Part shown: positions 58,555 to 64,000 of the stretch, in pieces
Layout: every line of letters starts with the position of its first letter
How positions within the stretch are numbered: position 1 is the first letter of the stretch
Origin: Tetrapyrgos nigripes
Taxonomy: Eukaryota; Basidiomycota; Agaricomycetes; Agaricales; Campanellaceae
Length of the DNA: 64,000 nucleotides
NCBI GenBank assembly: GCA_013368315.1
Contig: JAACJM010000110.1
Coordinates: 186,001-250,000, forward strand
Direction of reading: 5' to 3'
Translations under genes and position numbers: made by a program
The notes under the pieces: model-generated
What the model saw: only the letters and a program-made list of their open reading frames with translations
Told to the model about the DNA's origin: nothing
The model's database searches: none

Positions 58555-59395
58555 ACAAAGGACACCTATTAGTGTGTCAGGGTGGTGCTCTCCAAGCACT
58601 TCCTTCCTGAGCCCAACCACCTGCTCCCCCAGCTGCTCAGCTGCCTCCCACTTTCCACAGCTCTCGTAAGTCAAGGCAAGGTTGTTCATGGAAATCAATG
58701 TGTCAGGGTGGCACTCTCCAAGGACTTCCTGCTCCCCCCACTTTCCATGCCTCTTGTAAATCCAGGCAAGGTTGTTCATGGAAGTCAATGTGTCAGGGTG
58801 GCACTTCCTGAGGACTTCCTTACTGAGCCCAACTACCTGCTCCCCCACTTTCCACAGCTCTCATAAGTCATGGCAAGGTTGTTCATGGAAGTCAGTGTGC
58901 TGGGGTAGCACTCTCCAAGCACTTCCTTGCTGAGCCCAAACTCCTGCTCTCCCAGCTGCTCCACTGCCTCCCACTTTCCACACCTCTTGTAAATTCAGGC
59001 AAGGTTGTTCATGGAAGTCAATGTGCTAGGGTGGCACTCTCTAAGCACTTCCTTGCTGAACCCAAACTCCTGCTCTCCCAGCTGCTCAGCTGCCAGTAAA
59101 TCATGGCAAGGTTGCTCATGGAAGTCAATGTGCTGGGGTGGCGCTCTCCAAGTACTTCCTTGCTGAGCCCAACCACCTACTCCCCCAGCTGCTCAGCTGC
59201 CTCTCACTTTCCACGCCTCTTGTAAGTCAAGGCAAGGTTGTTCATGGAAGTCAGGGTGGTGCTCTCTGAGCACTTCTTTCCTGAGCCCAACCACCTGCTC
59301 CCCCAGCTGCTCAGCTGCCTCCCACTTTCCATGGCTCTTGTAAGTCAAGGCAAGGTTGCTCATGGAAATCAATGTGTGGGGGTGGTGCTGTTGAG
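58555..59395 (-). pseudogene. Tandem TPR-repeat remnant (kinesin-light-chain-like, NLR type)
   Basis: The minus strand carries about seven diverged copies of a 42-residue unit such as SMNNLALTYESCGKWEAAEQ followed by LGEQVVGLRKEVLGEHHPDT. This is the TPR unit seen in fungal NB-ARC/TPR proteins. Units are partly deleted (84-126 bp) and frames shift between them; no NB-ARC part or start is present. It was probably dragged in from a large NLR-like gene family. One stray unit lies at 46.0 kb. Confidence 0.8.
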
Positions 59396-60466
59396 AAAGT
59401 CGATGACAAGGGCAGGAGCATGATGGTGAGAGTGTGACGGCAAAGAGAGAAGCAGCAACAAAATATACAATTGTCCTATGTGGTGTACAGTGAGGCAATT
59501 AGATGAGGAATACAATGTAAAAGGAAAGTAAAGTCTGTGTACTATATTGTTTTACAGAAAAGTCTGAAACAGGCAGTCTCCAGCAGATTGCAATTCTAAC
59601 ACACCCCCTCAACCTGCAAAGAGTGTATAGTAGCAGATGCGAGCATAGAAAAAGAAATACTACCCCCTCAATCTACAAAGCAACTCCCCCATCCCACTCA
59701 TCTTCAAATACTGCCTTTGCTGTGGTTTTGTCATATGCTCCAGAAATCAGTTCACTAGGACACTGAGATTGGAAGTGTCCAATTCCACCACAAAGGTTGC
59801 AGATGAGGTATGGATGCAAGAAGTGAGCTAGAGGGTCTGCAGTTGGGATACAAGGCAAATTGCCTGGGCCAGCCCTCATGCTATGTTTGACTGCAGCCAA
59901 TGCTTCTTTTGCAGGGTCAGTAGTGAAAGGGGAGTGATCATCATCAGGGTTCTGATGTGAGTACTCTCAGAGGATCTGTCGTTCAATGTAAACAAAATCA
60001 TCACCTGGCTCTTGAATGAGTTCCACTCAGTTTTGTTACTGATGATATTCCAAACTCCCTTCTTCTTTGCTTTCACCTCCAATAAAAACTTCCAATTCTC
60101 CAACTCCTTTGGCCCCTTCAAAACCACAAGGTTGTCGTACTCCTTTGTCATGGTGGAAAGTGTAGAGAGAGAAAAAGTGATGAAAAAGATGAGAAAAAAA
60201 ATGTGAGCAACAGGCTCAGGGATGATAGCCAATTGGTATGATTGTTGGTGGAAACAGGGTAGGTGTTAGTTCATTGTGCCTTGAGATACAGTTATGGGTG
60301 CAGGAGCAAGAGTGATGAGTACAGTCCAGTGATAGCCAAGTGTGGCCTGGTGATGTTTCAAGTTGCCAAGTACAGTCTGGTGATGTACAGAATAGGTAAC
60401 AAATGAGCTTTGACAGGCTGATCTGATTGTGTTGAGAAATTTGATGACAAGGGCAGGAGCATGATG
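59389..60466 (-). mobile_element. Copia-like remnant with gag only
   Basis: A 213-bp LTR at 59389-59601 begins TGTTGAGAAA and ends ATTCTAACA. A purine tract (minus GAGGGGGTG) lies beside it. A second LTR starts at 60430 (TGTTGAGAAATTTGATGACA) and is cut at about 60466; a short continuation (GGCAAAGAGAGAAGCAGCAA) appears at about 62591, beyond a 2.1-kb insertion. The internal part is only 0.8 kb. Confidence 0.6.
59673..60152 (-). pseudogene. Copia gag fragment
   Basis: Begins MTKEYDNLVVLKGPKELENW at 60152, the usual N-terminal capsid motif of copia gag proteins. It continues in a shifted frame to a CCHC zinc knuckle CNLCGGIGHFQSQC (about 59780-59740). No pol region follows. Enzymes would have to come from elsewhere. 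Confidence 0.65.
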
Positions 60467-60470
60467 GCAA

Positions 60471-62580
60471 CATCAGCAAAACTACAAGTGGACTTTTCTG
60501 GTCTTCTGAGAGATTTTCATCGCTTTTTGTACCTTTTTCAGGAGAGGACTTTTTCTGGACATTTTTTGGAGCACTTTTTTGGGCTTTTACTTACCGAAGT
60601 ACTTTTTTGACTTGACTTTTACTTTATGAAAGACTTTTTTATGGCCATTTCCTTACTGAGGACCTTTTAGACATGCTAAGTCTCTGCAGGTTTAGTGTAG
60701 AGTACGTACATGCATATCCAATAAAGAATTACTACTAGTAGAAATGAAGGGCAGATAAGTAAGGAACGTGTGGATGAATCTCTACACAAAGGGAGACTTG
60801 AAGAACAAGCAGTAAGGGGATGGATGAATAGCCCACATATTTGAGCAGAACAGTGCAAGGGGAAGGATAGTGTAACTTGAAAAAAGGGCAAGAGAGAGAA
60901 ACAACAAGGTAAGTAGGGAAATGAGGCATTGGCAATACGTGTTACCAGTATTGTAAATTACATTTTGCAGGGCTGAGTAAGTACATTTGAGAACACAAGG
61001 CTGGTCATAGAGGTGGGATTGGAAAGGAAGTGGGGGAGGGCTTGAAGGACAATGACAGCATGGGGGATGGTGATGACAGTAACAACGAACTCTGGGGAAA
61101 ATCTTGTGCAGCCACCCTAGGGAAGTTTGAAACTCCACCAGCCACCATAGTTGTGACTTGTTGCGATCACATGCTGTTCATTTTCTTCCTTCGCAACCAC
61201 TTCCTTTGTCTCTTGAAATTCTTCTTACTGTCTCACTAATGTTTCTGTTTGCTTCTGCCAGCCCCTCAAGTCATTCAATGTCTAAGGTATGTCTATCTCC
61301 ATCTTCTGGGCTACTGACTAGCACTGACAGCTCACATTTTAGGCCTTGGTTATGGGAGTATCAGGGAAGGTTTTGGAGTAGCACTCGCAATTTGAAGGAG
61401 TAGTCATGAGCTGGTCATTGCTTCAGGACTCCAAGTGCGTTCAAAGTGCGTTTCTTACATTCTCTTTGAAACTCAGCTTGATCTAACTACACTGCACAGA
61501 ATATTTGTCACCTGGGTGGTATCTATTGAAGACATTCTTTCTCCCCTTGTACATGCACACCTTAAGTGCTAGCTCGATGCTGATTCTCTTTCTACAGACA
61601 TGTGCACGCACTAGGCTGATTACATCATCTTCAAGAGCAGAAAGGTGTAGAATTTGTATGTATCCTACTAGTATAATCCTTTCTGTGTGTATGTACCTAC
61701 ATATGTACCACAAAATACATGTGCTTTCAGGCTACTTTTATTGGGTTTTTTGAGGTATGAGAAATGAGTTTTCACTGTCTTACTGACATCTTTCAGTGTC
61801 TTTTTTGTACTTTTTTGTGTACTCTTTGCAGACTTTTCTGAAGTCAGTTTGACTGCTATATGAAAGGGATGTGGGCCAACACTGCATGTGGCAAGTACGA
61901 GGCCACAGGTTTTCTCTTTACTGGAGTGGGAAGAAGCCAGATGACACACCGAAAATACAAAAATATCCACTCAGCAGAAAGGTGTACAGAAACACACTTT
62001 TTTACAGATATATCTTATATCAGTAGTAGCAATGTGATCTATCCATCAAGCAGATATTTTTGTCTTTTCGGCGTGTGAGGTGCAGAGGCCCAAAACTGGA
62101 CAATAAGCAAACATGTGAACTGTTGAGGAAAAGAGAGGGAAAAAGAAAAGAAAGCAAGTGATGAAGAAGAAGACGAGAGAGAGAGAGAGAGAAAGATAAT
62201 GAAAAATGAAAGAGAGCAAAAGAGAAAGGAAAGCAATAAAAAAAGAACAAGACAATGAAAAAAGACAATGAAATGAAAGATTAAGATTGGAAACTTTTGT
62301 TACCGGTCACAAAGATATTGAGACAATGTCATTGTTTGGTCATGTTAAGAAATGCAAGGACTCAGAGGAAACCGGAAACAACAGCACAGGAGGAGACAGG
62401 ATGAATATGCACTGCCACATGTGGAAACGGAGTGTAAAGAACTCAGCCTCATTTCATTTGGCCTCATAAAGTGACTGGACCTACATTTTGAAAGTGATTG
62501 GGGTGGTTGCAAAAGTATGTAAAAAGTCATAAAAAGTCAGAAAAAAGTTCTAAAAAGTTGACTTGTATTTTTACTGATGG
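60471..62580. mobile_element. Inverted-repeat element inserted in the copia-like LTR
   Basis: The ends read CATCAGCAAAACTACAAGTG and, inverted, CATCAGTAAAAATACAAGTC. ACTTTTTT motifs repeat inside both ends. The LTR sequence stops at one side and resumes at the other. The target duplication is unclear, so borders are within a few bases. No gene inside is convincing. Confidence 0.5.
62130..62275. repeat. Purine-rich (GA) low-complexity tract
   Basis: Long run of GAGA, AAAGAAAG and similar on the plus strand, inside the inserted element. Open frames here are by-products. Confidence 0.85.
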
Positions 62581-62611
62581 AGAGCACGATGGCAAAGAGA
62601 GAAGCAGCAAC

Positions 62612-63340
62612 AAAATATACAATCAACCAGCTACTGCCTCCTCTGAGTGAGTGAATAAAAAGTGTATTGAAAGTGGAAAACTTGCATGGATGGAGTCGTG
62701 ATAAAGATTTAAAGCCGTTTGAATAAGAAAACTGGATACGAGAGGCACAAGAGCTGCAGAAATAACAACTAGTAGTTGTTCGAAGAAAGAAGGAAGTGTA
62801 AAAGGAAATGTTTGGCAGCAGCTTTCAAGACAAACACCCAGGCAAAAGTTGCGTTGGTGCGGTGCTCAATCCATTCCACTCATCGACACCGCGTTAGGCT
62901 GATAGAGTCTCTGAGCTTTAATCTCTTCGCCAGTACACCGAGGGTTAATAGACTTGCCAGCTCGCTCTGTCAATTGCAAGGTCCAGGAACACTGGGATAC
63001 TCAGTCGCGAGTCACAACTCGCCGCCAGTGGCTACTAGGGAATCAAATGTTATAGATAAGCTAGGGTGTGTTGCTCTTTAACTCAGGAATAGCTGGCAAA
63101 CTAATGTCGGTGTACCGTAGCATCACGCAGGTACTTCTGGCTGTGCCCTGTCATAAGATGTGTAGCTAGCCGGGTAGCAATTTTGGACAACACAACTCGT
63201 CGACATGTCTACTTTGAGCCAGCCTCTTCCAAGCCTCTTACTCATATACTCGTGCTATTACCAATCATCCATTTCCTGCTTTTGAACGGTGAACCCTAGC
63301 AAGCATTCCTCGACTCCCAAGGCATATGTTTCTATCAATG
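62612..63340. other. Spacer upstream of the oxidoreductase gene
   Basis: No gene supported. CpG becomes common again from about 62880, marking the exit from the repeat-rich part. Confidence 0.45.
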
Positions 63341-63347
63341 ATGTGCA

Positions 63348-63354
63348 TATAAAG
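63348..63354 (+). promoter_or_regulatory. TATA box of the oxidoreductase gene
   Basis: TATAAAG 58 bp before the chosen ATG (63406). An earlier ATG at 63289 in the same frame lies upstream of the box. Confidence 0.55.
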
Positions 63355-63405
63355 TGCCGCCATCTTGACGACATCATCCCAACCTCTTGTCAGCTCATCT
63401 CCAGC

Positions 63406-63967
63406 ATGGCTCCCATTCACCTCGGTTTCATTGGCCTGTCCTCTCAAGGGTGGGCTGCGGGGACACTCGCTGTCCCTCTCTTCAAACCAGCTCTCACTTC
63501 CAAATACAGCGTCGTCGCAGTTACCACGAGTAATCCTGACTCAGCTGCAGAGAGTGCGAAGAAGTACTCTGAGCTTGGCTCTACCACTACAGGCAAAGAC
63601 ATCAAGGTCAAGTCATACCATGGTGCAACGGGAGCTGAAGAAATCTCTGCAGACCCTGATGTGGATATGGTGGCCATGTCCATCAAAACGATGCTGCACA
63701 GGGACGCTGCATTGAAGGTCATTGAGGCTGGAAAGGACTTGTTTTTGGAGTGGCCAGCTGGGAAGAGTGCCAAAGAGACAGAGGAATTGTACGAGGCAGC
63801 AAAGAAGAAAGGTATCAAGACTGTCGTTGGGACACAGTTCTGCCAAGCCCTATTTGCCAGGAAGGTAAACATATAACTTCGATGATGTCATTCGGTCATT
63901 CACATTTCTCTAGGTGAAGTCGCTTGTTGATGCTGGCAAGATTGGACGAATCCTGTCCTCCACACTA
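63406..63967 (+). CDS. Gfo/Idh/MocA (GAL80-like) oxidoreductase, 5' part
   Basis: Two exons (63406-63864 and 63914-63967, 49-bp intron, phase 0), then a GTTAGT donor; the gene runs off the window. The N-terminus HLGFIGLSSQGWAAGTLAVP is a Rossmann NAD(P)-binding motif in the variant form seen in GAL80-like proteins (GLSSxGWA rather than GxGxxG). AVTTSNPDSAAESAKKY follows as the second strand and helix. DVDMVAMSIKTMLHRDAALK and LFLEWPAGKSAKE match the EKP-type motif region with WP in place of KP, as in GAL80-like members. GTQFCQALFARKVKSLVDAG follows. It may be a sugar dehydrogenase or a regulator; the sequence does not decide. Fewer than half of the usual 370-400 residues are present. Confidence 0.8.
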
Positions 63968-64000
63968 GTTAGTCTCCTCACCCTCTGCATGTTAGATTTC

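Noticed and set aside
62039..62268. Ser/Phe/Leu-rich minus-strand open frames
   Set aside because: Translations of a GA low-complexity tract.

Overview
This window looks like a piece of a mushroom-forming basidiomycete (Agaricomycetes) nuclear genome. Genes are split by 45-70 bp GT-AG introns with CTRAY-like branch points. The mobile elements are types I associate with this group: Plavaka/CACTA, Helitron, Tc1/mariner, Ty1/copia, hAT-like MITEs and a TET/JBP-type dioxygenase gene. No bacterial signals, rRNA, tRNA gene or CRISPR were seen.

Layout. 1-0.4 kb: possible last exon of a truncated gene. 0.5-2.1 kb: an intact mariner; a copy that matches it throughout lies inverted at 36.4-38.0 kb. 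2.2-14.9 kb: a CpG-rich block of five spliced genes. These are a 678-aa unknown (minus strand), two related small basic proteins (236 and about 250 aa), a TET/JBP-like oxygenase, and a DUF6698-like protein with an acidic Asp/Asn tail. Two copies of a 1.2-1.7 kb module sit between them. The modules carry five near-identical intron-like sequences (GTGAGT...CTAAT/CTGAC...YAG) with an inverted CTCGAC/GTCGAG core. 16.1-21.6 kb: a decayed Helitron helicase with an 84-bp minisatellite that is split by a 3.2-kb DDE transposon with a TTAA target duplication. 23.2-28.5 kb: a copia retrotransposon with an AGTTC target duplication. 29-30.2 kb: two MITEs. 31.0-32.3 kb: a clean five-exon secreted alpha/beta hydrolase of epoxide-hydrolase type.

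32.7-63 kb is nearly all mobile or repetitive and looks CpG-poor. It holds a miniature LTR element with a gag-like gene and a 24-nt tRNA-like primer site, a hAT-like MITE, a nine-unit tandem array, and a fold-back element with a second MITE nested in one arm. It also holds a CACTA-type MITE and two CACTA elements nested in each other (target duplications AAA and TAC). The inner one carries a broken Plavaka transposase, itself split by a 2.2-kb inverted-repeat element that encodes an apparently intact zinc-binding GCM/WRKY-like protein. TPR-repeat remnants and a gag remnant follow. 63.4 kb to the end: the 5' part of a Gfo/Idh/MocA (GAL80-like) oxidoreductase gene.

The pieces connect through DNA modification. 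Many premature stops in the decayed elements are TGA where an Arg CGA is the simplest ancestor, the pattern expected from deamination of methylated CpG. The window also carries a TET/JBP-type 5-methylcytosine oxygenase with its metal-binding motifs intact. All functions are inferred by eye; no database search was possible.
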